From assembly GCA_029555925.1 (NCBI GenBank), contig JAKPQU010000047.1, forward strand, positions 1-49,137: DNA of 49,137 nucleotides. Reading direction: 5' to 3'. Shown here piece by piece: positions 26,261 through 35,837 of the stretch. Under the pieces are notes generated by a model. It ran no database searches. It had not been told where the DNA came from and was given only the letters and a program-made list of their open reading frames with translations. Numbering within the stretch: position 1 is the first letter of the stretch; every line of letters begins with the position of its first letter. Source of the stretch: Bacillota bacterium (GTDB taxonomy: Bacteria > Eremiobacterota > SpSt-956 > JAKJGF01). The position numbers and the translations under genes are program-made.

Positions 26261-28141
26261 GTGTCTTTTCTTTCCTTATACCGGAAATGGCGTTCTCAGA
26301 ACTTTGACGAAATTGTAGGTCAGGTTCATGTGACAAAAACCGTAAAAAATGCTATTGAACATAAGAGAATAACTCATGCCTATCTGTTCTGCGGCCCGAG
26401 AGGTACAGGGAAAACCAGCACTGCACGCATACTTGCAAAAGCACTTAACTGTGAAAAAGGGCCGACTCCCGAGCCATGTAACAGATGTGAAACATGTATG
26501 CAAATTTCTGTCGGCTCGGCTCTTGACGTAATAGAAATAGATGCTGCTTCGAACAGAGGCATAAATGAAATAAGGGAACTCAGAGAAAAGGTTAAATATG
26601 CACCTACAAAAGGAAGGTATAAAGTATATATAGTAGACGAAGTCCATATGCTGACAAAAGAAGCCTTCAATGCACTTCTTAAAACACTGGAAGAGCCTCC
26701 CGGACATGTTATATTTGTTCTGGCCACAACGGAACCTCATAAACTTTTACCGACTATACTATCCCGTTGCCAGCGTTTTGATTTCAGGAGAATTTCTATT
26801 ACCGATACGGTAAAGCATCTTAAGGATATTTCCGCAAAAGAGCATTTAAAGATAGAAGAGTCCGTATTGAATTTAATAGCAGGGAGTTCCGAAGGCTCTC
26901 TTCGTGATGCTCTGAGTATGCTGGATCAGGTCATATCTTTCTGTGGCAGAGATATAAAATTATCAGATGCCGAAACAGTTCTTGGCAATTTAAGTGAAAA
27001 GATTTTACTGGATCTTGCAGATTGTGTAATAAAACAGGATGGAGGAACCATTCTTACATTGACCAGAGCGTTGATAGAAGAAGGCAAGGATATAAACCAG
27101 ATAATAAAAGAATTTATAAAATATTTCAGGGATCTCCTTGTAATTAAAATATGTCCTTCTCAGAAGGGACTTGTAGACAGGATACCTGATTCCGTAAAAA
27201 AAATGGAGAATCAGGCAAAAAACATAACCGTTCCAAGAATAATGAACATGCTAAAACTGCTTACAGATTTAAAATATCAGTTAACATGGGATACACAGTG
27301 GCACATACAGACCGAGATAACCTTCCTTCGTATGTGCCACAGATCTGCAGACCGCTCTCCTGATGTTATGGAAGAAAGACTGGCAGAACTGGAAGAAAAA
27401 ATCAGAAGATTACCTGAAATTATACATACAAATCAGGTTCTGCCGGAAACAGTCAAAGAAATTTCAGAAGTAAAAAAACTCGAAACTGACAGGGCAAGCG
27501 AACAGGTTCTGCAGGAAACATGCATGGATTTTCCTGAAGAGACACAAGATATCATAAAAAAAGCATCTACACCGGCTATTCCCGCTGCAGTCCTGCCTGT
27601 TACGGAACAGTACAAAGAAACTGTTCCGGTTGAAGAGCCATGGGAACCGGAAGAAGAAATAAGACCTTCCCTGCCGGTTCCGGATGAAGAGATATTTGCA
27701 GCAGCCATGGAAGAGGAAACTCCATATGTACCACCGCCTGCCATAGAAGAAAAAACACAGAAAGATCTGGATTTTCATATAATAAAAAAACGGTGGGAAG
27801 ATTTCCTTTACAGATTTAAAGGGGAAAATATTCCCATATACCAGCCTCTTATTCAGGGAGACTTGACCGAACTGAAAGGTAATATATTAACCCTATCTTT
27901 CACTCATTCTTTTTACAGAGATCGCATAGAAGACAATAAAAGCAAAATAGAAAATTCCCTGGAGAGATTCTTCGGAAAACAAATTTTATTAAAAACCAGA
28001 CTGGTAGAAAAAAAAGTTCAGGAAATAAGCCTTTTTGGTGAAGAAAACAATGTTCCTAAAAAACAGCCGGGGAAAAAAGAAGTTGAAGGCCCAACTATAG
28101 ATGAAGTGACAAAACTATTTGAAGGAGAAATTATTATATAA
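26261..28141 (+). CDS. dnaX: DNA polymerase III subunit gamma/tau (DnaX)
   Basis: I start at GTG 26261, giving MSFLSLYRKWRSQNF, the usual DnaX beginning; AGGTGG is the SD, and the in-frame GTG at 26252 lies inside it. The 626-residue protein has Walker A GPRGTGKTS (about 45-53), a zinc module (C-x8-C-x2-C-x2-C, about 64-79), Walker B DEVHML (about 126) and the SRCQRFDF sensor. Domain III ends near 365; an acidic Pro/Glu-rich linker and a C-terminal domain V-like region follow. It loads the sliding clamp. A slippery A AAA AAA G heptamer at 27556 could yield a shorter gamma form. The order dnaX-ybaB-recR is the common bacterial one. Confidence 0.95.
   Translation: MSFLSLYRKWRSQNFDEIVGQVHVTKTVKNAIEHKRITHAYLFCGPRGTGKTSTARILAKALNCEKGPTPEPCNRCETCMQISVGSALDVIEIDAASNRGINEIRELREKVKYAPTKGRYKVYIVDEVHMLTKEAFNALLKTLEEPPGHVIFVLATTEPHKLLPTILSRCQRFDFRRISITDTVKHLKDISAKEHLKIEESVLNLIAGSSEGSLRDALSMLDQVISFCGRDIKLSDAETVLGNLSEKILLDLADCVIKQDGGTILTLTRALIEEGKDINQIIKEFIKYFRDLLVIKICPSQKGLVDRIPDSVKKMENQAKNITVPRIMNMLKLLTDLKYQLTWDTQWHIQTEITFLRMCHRSADRSPDVMEERLAELEEKIRRLPEIIHTNQVLPETVKEISEVKKLETDRASEQVLQETCMDFPEETQDIIKKASTPAIPAAVLPVTEQYKETVPVEEPWEPEEEIRPSLPVPDEEIFAAAMEEETPYVPPPAIEEKTQKDLDFHIIKKRWEDFLYRFKGENIPIYQPLIQGDLTELKGNILTLSFTHSFYRDRIEDNKSKIENSLERFFGKQILLKTRLVEKKVQEISLFGEENNVPKKQPGKKEVEGPTIDEVTKLFEGEIII
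27556..27628 (+). promoter_or_regulatory. Possible programmed frameshift signal in dnaX
   Basis: Codons ATA AAA AAA GCA place an A AAA AAA slippery heptamer (27556-27562) in the correct phase. A -1 shift would add 23 codons and stop at TGA 27631-27633, giving 457 residues. A 9-bp stem (CGGAACAGT with ACTGTTCCG, 27603-27628) lies about 40 nt downstream, farther than in E. coli. Confidence 0.35.
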
Positions 28142-28142
28142 C

Positions 28143-28298
28143 AGTGATCAGTGATCAGTGATCAGTGATCAGCAAATATAGAAGACAATAAATTAATAAA
28201 AGTGAATAGTGAATAAAATTACAGTGTTCAGCAAAAAGGATTAGTATAACCGGTAACTGGTAACCGGTCACTGGTAACTGGTCACTGGCCACTGATTT
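28143..28298 (+). repeat. Two different heptad arrays between dnaX and ybaB
   Basis: At 28143-28172 four GTGATCA units follow the dnaX stop codon. At 28250-28298 units GGTAACT, GGTAACC, GGTCACT and GGCCACT stand before ybaB. The two arrays belong to different heptad families only 80 bp apart. Confidence 0.85.
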
Positions 28299-28316
28299 AC
28301 AAGGAGGAAATAAATT

Positions 28317-28628
28317 ATGATGAACCCCAAAAAAATGATGAATCAGATCAAAAAAATGCAGGATGATATGATGAAAATCCAGGATCAGCTTGCTACGGAA
28401 CTGGTGGAAGAATCCGCCGGTGGCGGTATGGTAAAAGCCACTGTAACAGGGCAGTTAAAGATTCACAGTATAAAGATAGATCCATCTGTAGTAGATCCTG
28501 AAGATATGGGAATGCTTGAAGATCTGGTAGTAGTTGCAATCAACAAAGCCCTGGAAAAAGCACAGGAACTTTCTGCACAGAAAATGTCCCAGTTAACAGG
28601 AGGAATTAAGATACCCGGTCTTATGTAA
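28317..28628 (+). CDS. YbaB/EbfC family nucleoid-associated protein
   Basis: The 103-residue protein fits YbaB: a Met/Lys-rich helix at the start (MMNPKKMMNQIKKMQDDM), central GGGMVKATVTGQLKI beta strands, and a second helix ending in a Gly-rich tail. It binds DNA as a dimer and may help organise the nucleoid or aid recombination with RecR. The SD AAGGAGG is ideal. recR starts 6 bp after its stop codon. Confidence 0.93.
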   Translation: MMNPKKMMNQIKKMQDDMMKIQDQLATELVEESAGGGMVKATVTGQLKIHSIKIDPSVVDPEDMGMLEDLVVVAINKALEKAQELSAQKMSQLTGGIKIPGLM

Positions 28629-28634
28629 TATTCT

Positions 28635-29231
28635 ATGCAACAGATACCTGCTATGACAAAATTGATAAATGAGCTGACAAAACTGCCTACTATAGGGCCT
28701 AAAACAGCTCAAAGGCTGGCTTTTTATCTCTTCAAACTACCTAAAGACGAGGCATGTAAACTTGCAGAATCCATAATGGAAGTGAAAGAGAAGATAAGCT
28801 ATTGTAGCAGATGTTTTAATATAGCAGAAGGGGAAACCTGCTATATATGCAGGGATGAAAAGAGAAGTGATAATATCCTGTGTGTTGTAGCAGAATGTCA
28901 GGACGTGATAGCTCTTGAGAGAGCAGGTTCCTTTAAAGGACGATACCATGTGCTTCACGGTGTTATATCACCCATAGATGGTATAGGACCTTCGGAACTG
29001 AAAATTAAAGAACTGATAAAGAGAGTAAAAGAATATTCTACAAAAGAAGTAATCCTTGCTACCAATTACGACATAAAAGGTGACGCCACTGCTCTTTACC
29101 TTGCCCATGAAATAAAGCCTCTCGGGATCAGACTTACAAGGCTTGCCTACGGTCTGCCTGTCGGGTCAGATATAGAGTATGCCGATAAGACCACCCTTCT
29201 TAAAGCTATGGAAGGGAGAAGAGAATTTTAG
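28635..29231 (+). CDS. recR: Recombination protein RecR
   Basis: The 198-residue protein has the helix-hairpin-helix LPTIGPKTAQRLAF (about 18-31), a zinc finger (CSRCFNIAEGETCYIC, about 56-71), a Toprim domain (VVAECQDVIALE and ATNYDIKGDATA) and the C-terminal Walker-B-like LPVGSDIEY. With RecO and RecF it loads RecA at gaps. No SD precedes ATG 28635, so translation is probably coupled to ybaB. An ATG six codons later (28653) is an alternative start. Confidence 0.95.
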   Translation: MQQIPAMTKLINELTKLPTIGPKTAQRLAFYLFKLPKDEACKLAESIMEVKEKISYCSRCFNIAEGETCYICRDEKRSDNILCVVAECQDVIALERAGSFKGRYHVLHGVISPIDGIGPSELKIKELIKRVKEYSTKEVILATNYDIKGDATALYLAHEIKPLGIRLTRLAYGLPVGSDIEYADKTTLLKAMEGRREF

Positions 29232-29365
29232 AGAGTGTAAGAGGATTATTTGTTTTCGCTGGGGAATGGCCACTGAAATTCCCTGAACATTTATCTATGC
29301 AGGGCAGTATAGAAACTGAAGGTAGATAAAAGATACCTTTATGTCAGTGATTGAGGAGGGACAAG

Positions 29366-29602
29366 ATGGATATAGCATTTGGCAAAATGATAATAGAAAA
29401 AGCAGGTAACAGATCTATTCTGGTTTTTCTCACAGAAGATGCAGAATTATTTGAAAAGTCAAGGTCAATAAGCGGTCTTTATGCAGGCCATGATGACCTG
29501 GGCCTTTATATAAAAAAGACTGTAAAAGATGACGCCTATATAACACTTATAAGATGGGATTTTATCGTAGCAGTAACAAATGATATAAACAGATTTGACT
29601 AA
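29366..29602 (+). CDS. Small hypothetical protein
   Basis: ATG 29366 has the SD GAGGAGGG at a good distance; the open frame upstream (TTG at 29351) only reads through that SD. The 78-residue product has alternating hydrophobic strands (MIIEKAGNRSILVFL, GLYIKKTV, AYITLIRWDFIVAV) that suggest a small beta-barrel, perhaps Sm-like. I do not recognise a family. It may be co-transcribed with recR. Confidence 0.6.
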   Translation: MDIAFGKMIIEKAGNRSILVFLTEDAELFEKSRSISGLYAGHDDLGLYIKKTVKDDAYITLIRWDFIVAVTNDINRFD

Positions 29603-29623
29603 TTCTTCTCAGGGGAACGATTA

Positions 29624-29720
29624 TTACTGAGTTAAGCATAAACAATACATTATGCTCTCGTGGCGCGTAACGTGTGACAGGAGGAAAACCTTTGTTAAAT
29701 ACTTATGCTCAGGTCAGTAA
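29624..29720 (+). mobile_element. MITE-2 copy with TA flanks (97 bp)
   Basis: The left end TTACTGAGTTAAGCATAA and the right end TTATGCTCAGGTCAGTAA form an 18-bp terminal inverted repeat. TA is present on both sides (29622-29623, 29721-29722). The core is GTGGCGCGTAACGTGTGACAGGAGG, written in parts: heptads plus an embedded SD-like AGGAGG. Confidence 0.8.
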
Positions 29721-29874
29721 TATAGTTCCCCCTGCAGTTTTATACACCATTCCCCATAAATCGTAATATGTAGTGCGTGCCCCGCGACGGAAGTATTATT
29801 CATATGCTTAACTGTGACTGCATCTCTAAAATATTCAAATTACGCATCACGACGATCAAGAGGTAATATAAATC

Positions 29875-32319
29875 ATGAAAATATTAAAATTCGGTGGAAC
29901 TTCAGTAGAAACGCCTGAAAAAATTTTTCAGGTAATTCATATTTTAGAAAGATATCTGAAAAAAAAAGAAGAAATATGTGTAGTTTTTTCGGCTTTTTCC
30001 GGCGTAACAGACAGATTAATAGAAACAGGCAAAATGGCTGAGAAAGGGGATATAAACTATATAGAACTGCTGAAAAATCTGAAAGAAAGGCACATAAATA
30101 CGGCAGATATTTTAACAGGACATACATGCCCCATCTTTTCAATTATAGATGACATGTTTCAGGAACTGGCAAATGTTCTTCATGGAGTATATTTAATAAA
30201 AGAACTTTCCCCAAGAACACTGGATTTTATTATGAGTTTCGGAGAGAGGCTTTCCGCTTCTATAATAAGTGAAGCTCTCAATGTAATCCATATTGAAAAT
30301 GAATATCTGGATGCAAGAGCTGTTATAAAAACAGATAATAATTTCGGCAACGGAAAAGTAAACCAGGAATTAACAGGCACACTGATAAAAGACTATTTTC
30401 AGTCTCACAGAAAACTGCAGATTATTACAGGCTTTATAGCTTCCACAGAACATAATGAAACTACCACCCTGGGGAGGGGGGGATCTGATTACAGTGCATC
30501 CATATTCGCTTCTGCTCTTGGAGCAACGGAAATAGAAATATGGACAGATGTAGACGGCATAATGACTACAGATCCTAAAAAAGTAAAAAAAGCCTTTCCC
30601 GTAAAACATATAAGCTATAAAGAAGCCATGGAACTGTCCCATTTCGGTGCAAAGGTTATATATCCGCCTACATTGATACCGGCTTTCGAGAAAAAGATAC
30701 CTGTGAGGATTAAAAATACCTTCAATCAGGATTTTATCGGTACACTGATCTCAGATACTCCTGTAACAGGCAGATACCTTGTAAAAGGTATTTCTTCCAT
30801 TGAAAACATTTCACTTCTCAGAGTTGAAGGAAGCGGTATGATCGGTGTCGCAGGTATTGCAATGAGATTATTCGGTGCACTGGCACGAGGGAAAATCAAT
30901 ATTATCCTTATAACACAGGCATCGTCCGAACATTCAATCTGTTTTGCCATAAGCCCAGAAAAAACCACCTTCGCAAAAACAATTATTGAAGATGAGTTTT
31001 CCAGGGAAATAAAATTAAAGGAAATAGATGAAGTTATTGTAGAAGATAATTTTTCTATTATCGGCATAGTAGGGGAAAACATGAAAAGAACTCCCGGCAT
31101 ATCGGGAAGATTGTTCCAATCTCTCGGGAAAAACGGTATCAATGTAGTTGCCATAGCACAGGGTTCATCGGAATTAAATATATCTGTTGTCATAAACAGG
31201 CATGACGAAGCAAAAGCACTGAATGTAATCCATGAAGCATTTTTCCTTTCAGACACGAAGTCTTTACATGTATTTCTAGCAGGTACAGGCCAGATAGGAA
31301 AAACATTGATAAAGCAGATCGAAAAACAGAAAGAATATCTTCTCAGGGAACATTCACTTGATATAAAGCTGACAGGCCTTGCAAATACGAAAAAAATGTT
31401 TTTTGATGAAGATGCCATATGTCTGTCAGATTGGAAAGAAATCCTTCAGGATAAAGGAGAAACTTCCTGTACCGAAAAATTCATAAAAACAATAAAAGAT
31501 TTGAATCTGGCGAACAGTGTTTTTGTAGACTGTACTGCCAGCGAAAAAATCATTACCTTTTACAAAGACCTGTTAAAATCAAGTATTTCTATTGTAACAC
31601 CGAATAAAAAAGCCAATGCAAGAGACTATAAAACCTATAAAGAACTGAAAGACACTGCCGCCAAATATGGAGCAAAATATTTATATGAAACAAATGTAGG
31701 AGCGGCACTGCCTGTTATAAGCACATTAAAAGATTTAATTGCAAGTGGAGATAAAATTTTAAAGATAGAAGCCATTTTATCAGGCACTTTAAGTTATATT
31801 TTCAATAATTTTACAGGAGACAGACGTTTCAGCGCAGTCGTAAAGGAAGCAAAAGACAGAGGATTTACAGAGCCTGATCCGAGAGATGATCTGAATTCCG
31901 TTGATGCTGCGAGAAAGCTCCTGATACTGGCAAGGGAAACAGGACTGGCCATAGAACTGGAAGATATAAAGATTGAAGGGTTCCTGCCGGCAAACTGCCG
32001 GGAAGCGAAAAGTGTTGACGAATTTATGATAGAATTAGAGAAATCAGATGAGTATTTTGAACATATAAAAAGAGAGGCAGAAAAAAAAGAAAAATCTCTC
32101 AGATATATTTCCTCTCTGGAAGGTAATAAAGGGACTATTTCTCTTAAAGAAATTGACAGAAACCATCCATTTTTCACTCTCTCAGGAAGTGATAATATAA
32201 TTGCCTTTACCACAGAAAGATATAAAGAAAGACCTCTTGTGGTAAAAGGGCCGGGAGCGGGAGCAGAGGTAACGGCTTCCGGGGTTTTTGCGGATATTAT
32301 CAGGATCAGTGAAGGGTGA
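29875..32319 (+). CDS. thrA: Bifunctional aspartokinase/homoserine dehydrogenase
   Basis: The 814-residue protein is close to E. coli ThrA in length. The aspartokinase part starts MKILKFGGTSV and contains GRGGSDYSA (about 200) and EIWTDVDGIMTTDP (about 221). Two ACT regulatory domains lie at about 310-460. Homoserine dehydrogenase starts near 463 (VFLAGTGQIGKTLIKQI), with VDCTAS, VTPNKKANA and the catalytic GFTEPDPRDDLNS region. It catalyses the first and third steps toward threonine and methionine and is probably feedback-inhibited through its ACT domains. The SD AAGAGGTAAT is good. The stop codon lies inside a heptad array. Confidence 0.96.
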   Translation: MKILKFGGTSVETPEKIFQVIHILERYLKKKEEICVVFSAFSGVTDRLIETGKMAEKGDINYIELLKNLKERHINTADILTGHTCPIFSIIDDMFQELANVLHGVYLIKELSPRTLDFIMSFGERLSASIISEALNVIHIENEYLDARAVIKTDNNFGNGKVNQELTGTLIKDYFQSHRKLQIITGFIASTEHNETTTLGRGGSDYSASIFASALGATEIEIWTDVDGIMTTDPKKVKKAFPVKHISYKEAMELSHFGAKVIYPPTLIPAFEKKIPVRIKNTFNQDFIGTLISDTPVTGRYLVKGISSIENISLLRVEGSGMIGVAGIAMRLFGALARGKINIILITQASSEHSICFAISPEKTTFAKTIIEDEFSREIKLKEIDEVIVEDNFSIIGIVGENMKRTPGISGRLFQSLGKNGINVVAIAQGSSELNISVVINRHDEAKALNVIHEAFFLSDTKSLHVFLAGTGQIGKTLIKQIEKQKEYLLREHSLDIKLTGLANTKKMFFDEDAICLSDWKEILQDKGETSCTEKFIKTIKDLNLANSVFVDCTASEKIITFYKDLLKSSISIVTPNKKANARDYKTYKELKDTAAKYGAKYLYETNVGAALPVISTLKDLIASGDKILKIEAILSGTLSYIFNNFTGDRRFSAVVKEAKDRGFTEPDPRDDLNSVDAARKLLILARETGLAIELEDIKIEGFLPANCREAKSVDEFMIELEKSDEYFEHIKREAEKKEKSLRYISSLEGNKGTISLKEIDRNHPFFTLSGSDNIIAFTTERYKERPLVVKGPGAGAEVTASGVFADIIRISEG

Positions 32320-32345
32320 GCCGTGAAGTCGTGAGTCGTGAGTAA
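32308..32345 (+). repeat. Heptad array across the thrA stop codon
   Basis: Units of the GTGAAGG, GTGAGCC, GTGAGTC type run from the last thrA codons into the spacer before thrB, in the stop orientation. Confidence 0.75.
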
Positions 32346-32396
32346 CGTCTTATACTTTTCACTATAATTATCACAGCTCTATAAAGGACGAAACTT

Positions 32397-33329
32397 ATGA
32401 AGTATATAAAAATATTTGCTCCCGCCACCGTTGCAAATGTGGCATGCGGGTTTGACATATTCGGTTTTGCCCTGAATAATCCCGGAGATGAAATACTCCT
32501 GAGATTAAAAGAAAAAGGGGGAATAGTTATTACTAAAATTACAGGTGATAACGGCAGGCTGCCTGTGGATCCGGAGAAAAATACTGCTGCCGTATCGGTA
32601 ATGGCTTTGCTGGAGCATATCAAATCAGACAAAGGTTTTGAAATAGAAATACACAAAAAAATGCCTCTGAGCAGCGGCCTTGGTTCCAGTGCTGCCAGTG
32701 CGGCAGGAGCACTATTCGGAGCCAATATATTGCTGGGGAAACCACTGGAAATAAAAGAACTTCTTCCCTTTGCCATCGAAAGTGAAAGAATTGCCTGCGG
32801 TACAGGTCATGCCGACAATGTAGCTCCTGCATTGCTGGGAGGATTTGTAATCATAAGAAGCTACAGCCCCCTGGATATCATAAAAATCCCGTCAATACCG
32901 GAACTGTACTGTACTGTTATCCATCCTTCTATCGAAATAAATACCGAATATGCAAGGAGTATTTTAAAGCCTGAAATCTCCCTGAAAGATGCTGTAAAAC
33001 AACTGGGAAACGTAGCAGGTCTTGTAACAGGTTTATGTACCGGTGATTATAACCTGACAGGCCGCTCACTTGAAGATGTTATTATAGAACCTTTACGCGC
33101 ACAATTAATACCTGGATTTTATGATGTAAAAAAAGCAGCACTGAAGTCAGGAGCTCTGGGATGCAGTATTTCCGGCTCCGGACCGTCTATATTCGCCCTG
33201 TGCAGTTCCGAACAGATAGCGAAAAAAACCGGTAATGCAATGAAAGAAGTTTTTAATAAAATAGATATTCTGAGTCATGTTTATATTTCAGAAATCAATA
33301 AAGAAGGACCGAAAATAATAGATCAGTGA
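32397..33329 (+). CDS. thrB: Homoserine kinase
   Basis: The 310-residue GHMP kinase has the N-terminal FAPATVANVACGFDIFGFA, the ATP loop PLSSGLGSSAASAAGA (about 86-101) and a late GCSISGSGPSIFAL motif. It phosphorylates homoserine for threonine synthase. It lies between thrA and thrC in the classical thrABC order. The SD AAAGGACG precedes the ATG. The stop codon TGA is the first triplet of a GTGACGT/GTAACGC heptad run. Confidence 0.96.
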   Translation: MKYIKIFAPATVANVACGFDIFGFALNNPGDEILLRLKEKGGIVITKITGDNGRLPVDPEKNTAAVSVMALLEHIKSDKGFEIEIHKKMPLSSGLGSSAASAAGALFGANILLGKPLEIKELLPFAIESERIACGTGHADNVAPALLGGFVIIRSYSPLDIIKIPSIPELYCTVIHPSIEINTEYARSILKPEISLKDAVKQLGNVAGLVTGLCTGDYNLTGRSLEDVIIEPLRAQLIPGFYDVKKAALKSGALGCSISGSGPSIFALCSSEQIAKKTGNAMKEVFNKIDILSHVYISEINKEGPKIIDQ

Positions 33330-33357
33330 CGTGTAACGCGTGACGGGAGGAAACATT

Positions 33358-34662
33358 ATGATAACCTTTTACAGCACAAACAAAAAAATAAAAGCTGTTA
33401 CCTTTCAGGAGGCACTCTTCAAGGGCATGCCTGACGATAACGGTTTATTTATGCCTTCTCACATTCCCGTAATAGGTTCTGATTTCTTTGCGAAAGCAGA
33501 CAAAATATCTTTTCAGGATATTGCTTTTGAAGTAGCCCGACATTTACTTGCCGGAGAAATTCCCGCCCCTGTTCTCAAAGGCATTATAGACGATGCCATA
33601 AATTTTGACGCTCCCCTTGTAGAACTGGAAGAAAATCTTTACGTAATGGAACTGTTTCACGGGCCGACTCTGGCATTCAAAGATTTCGGAGCAAGATTTA
33701 TGGCCAGGGTAATGTCTTATTTTGCAGGTAATCTGAAGAGGGAAATTTATATACTTGTTGCCACATCAGGTGATACAGGTTCTGCCGTTGCCAGCGGCTT
33801 TCTTAACATACCGGGCATAAAGGTAATAATCTTATATCCTTCGGGAAAGGTAAGTTCCATACAGGAAAAACAGCTCACCACCCACGGGAATAATATTACA
33901 GCCCTCGAAATAGACGGTACCTTTGATGACTGTCAGAAACTTGTAAAAGCAGCTTTCCTGGATAAAGAAATGGCAGAAACACTATCACTGACATCGGCCA
34001 ATTCCATTAATATTGCCCGGTTAATTCCTCAGAGTTTCTATTATTTTTATGCCTCTTCCCGGGTAAAAGGCAGACCGGTCATATTTTCCGTTCCGAGCGG
34101 CAATTTCGGGAACCTTACCGCAGGGCTTATTGCAAAAAAGATGGGCCTTGCAGTTCATAAATTTATTGCCAGTACAAACATAAATGATATAGTGCCCCAC
34201 TATTTAAAGACAGGCCAATTTATATCGAAACCATCTAAAAAAACCATTTCAAATGCTATGGATGTAGGTAATCCGAGCAATTTTGCACGAATACTTTCAC
34301 TCTACGATTCCGATATAAATAAAATCAGAACAGATATCGAAGGATACAGCTTTACCGACGAAGAGACCTGTAACGTTATCTGTGAATTATATAAAAAGAG
34401 CGGTTATATAACAGATCCCCATGGTGCAGTAGGTTATCTCGGTCTTAAAGCATATGAAAAAATACATAAAGGTAATTTCAACAGGATTTTCCTGGGAACA
34501 GCTCATCCGGCAAAATTTATGGATATTATCGAGCCTGTCATAAAAATCCCGATAGAAATACCTGAAAGACTGAAAGAAGTATTAAATAAAGAGAAAAAAT
34601 CTGTATTTATGGCCAACAATATGGACACATTTAAAGCTTATCTGTTAAATTGTGACGTATAA
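33358..34662 (+). CDS. thrC: Threonine synthase
   Basis: ATG 33358 has GGGAGG 5-6 bases upstream; the frame open from 33340 only reads the repeat. The 434-residue protein is PLP-dependent: ALAFKDFGARF (about 102-112) holds the Schiff-base lysine, ATSGDTGSAV (about 133-142) and SVPSGNFGNLTAGL (about 240) bind phosphate and cofactor. It converts phosphohomoserine to threonine. Its SD is part of a heptad run (GTGACGGGAGG), a clear case of a repeat supplying the ribosome-binding site. Confidence 0.95.
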   Translation: MITFYSTNKKIKAVTFQEALFKGMPDDNGLFMPSHIPVIGSDFFAKADKISFQDIAFEVARHLLAGEIPAPVLKGIIDDAINFDAPLVELEENLYVMELFHGPTLAFKDFGARFMARVMSYFAGNLKREIYILVATSGDTGSAVASGFLNIPGIKVIILYPSGKVSSIQEKQLTTHGNNITALEIDGTFDDCQKLVKAAFLDKEMAETLSLTSANSINIARLIPQSFYYFYASSRVKGRPVIFSVPSGNFGNLTAGLIAKKMGLAVHKFIASTNINDIVPHYLKTGQFISKPSKKTISNAMDVGNPSNFARILSLYDSDINKIRTDIEGYSFTDEETCNVICELYKKSGYITDPHGAVGYLGLKAYEKIHKGNFNRIFLGTAHPAKFMDIIEPVIKIPIEIPERLKEVLNKEKKSVFMANNMDTFKAYLLNCDV

Positions 34663-34788
34663 TACGGAGATTATACAGAAACATAATGTTAAAATCAGGT
34701 ACAGGGTTGGGGGTTTTAAGGTTCTTACTCCATACCCCATAACTATTAAACCAGATTTTACACTCTAAAAAATGAAATTTCCTGAGCA

Positions 34789-35616
34789 TTAAACCATTTT
34801 TGCTTTAATTTCGTCTCTTATATTGAAATATTTATCCATTTCACGGAAAGCCTGGCCTATTGTATTCTTACCCTGTCCCACTTCAGAAGCATTTCCTTTT
34901 TCCAGGCAGGTCTTTATATGGTCAAGGCCGCCTGTGAACATATCTATTGAGTTAAGGAGAAGTTTCCTGGCTTCTATAAATGTATTATCTACACCTGGAG
35001 GGAAATCCTTTTCTTTTAATTTAGCCTTTTCTTCAGAAAGAATTCTTATTGTTTCTACTATTTTATTATGATCCGCTCCTGAAAGATCCTGTTCCACATC
35101 ATGTATAAGTTCCTGCAGATATTCCTTTTCATATATAATCCTCCGGCATTTAACAGATACACTTATATATTTAAGGAGGCTCATTGCAGACATGGCAGGT
35201 TCAGCAGATTTCGTCACGGGAGCAACAGATTCGCTTCTCTGTGTCTGAGGTTTACTCTCAGGTTTTTTATACATAAGAGTCTGACCTGATATGGTTGTAG
35301 CCATCTGTAAAGGAATAAGCCTGTCTTTCTGTTCTGTCTTTTCTTTTTTATCGTTCTCATTCTTCTTTTCTTTACTTTTTATAGGAGGAGCCATTTGCAT
35401 TTTAGCCAGGTTATACATATCCACCTTTGGTTTATTTTCAACCTTATTATTCAGGGATATATTTGTATCAGGTATTAATCCGGGAGGCAAAGGTTTTATC
35501 TTTGCAATTATGGCCGAAGTTTGAGACGCCGAATTTGTTTGAAATACAGGGGCCATCATCCTGTTTATTTCAATTTTCTGACCTTTTCTTGCCTGCAGTT
35601 CTTTTTCATCATCCAA
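34789..35616 (-). CDS. Hypothetical protein, disordered N-terminus and helical C-terminus
   Basis: I recognise no family in these 275 residues. Residues 1-145 are low-complexity and rich in Lys, Pro, Ser and Gln, so probably disordered. Residues 146-275 are predicted helical (KYISVSVKCRRIIYEKEYLQEL onward), perhaps a helical bundle. There is no signal peptide or membrane segment. The SD GGCGAGGTG lies upstream. It converges on thrC; the 126-bp gap contains a short repeat (GATTTTACAC ... GAAATTTCCTGA) related to the DNA around 7446 and 17480. Confidence 0.6.
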   Translation of the reverse strand: MDDEKELQARKGQKIEINRMMAPVFQTNSASQTSAIIAKIKPLPPGLIPDTNISLNNKVENKPKVDMYNLAKMQMAPPIKSKEKKNENDKKEKTEQKDRLIPLQMATTISGQTLMYKKPESKPQTQRSESVAPVTKSAEPAMSAMSLLKYISVSVKCRRIIYEKEYLQELIHDVEQDLSGADHNKIVETIRILSEEKAKLKEKDFPPGVDNTFIEARKLLLNSIDMFTGGLDHIKTCLEKGNASEVGQGKNTIGQAFREMDKYFNIRDEIKAKMV

Positions 35617-35641
35617 AATAATTTACACCTCGCCTTTCATA

Positions 35642-35700
35642 AAGTGAATAGTGAGTGAAAGCTTACTATTCTGCTCACTACTCACTACTCACTTAAATAC
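35642..35700. repeat. Inverted heptad arrays (GTGAATA and ACTCACT types)
   Basis: GTGAATAGTGAGTGAAAGC on the left and TCACTACTCACTACTCACT on the right face each other across about 15 bp, forming a large potential hairpin between two divergent genes. Confidence 0.75.
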
Positions 35701-35837
35701 ACTATATACAACACATATCTATAACTTATCTTTATATATTATCATTTTAAAACTTTTCAGTCAAACAATAAAAGGCTTTAAAAAACTTTTGTCGAAATAA
35801 ATAAGAAATTTAAATCAGGAAGGTGAGATTAAGATTT

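Noticed and set aside
29722..29874. Threonine attenuator or riboswitch before thrA
   Set aside because: No run of Thr/Ile codons with a terminator hairpin and no known riboswitch core could be seen.
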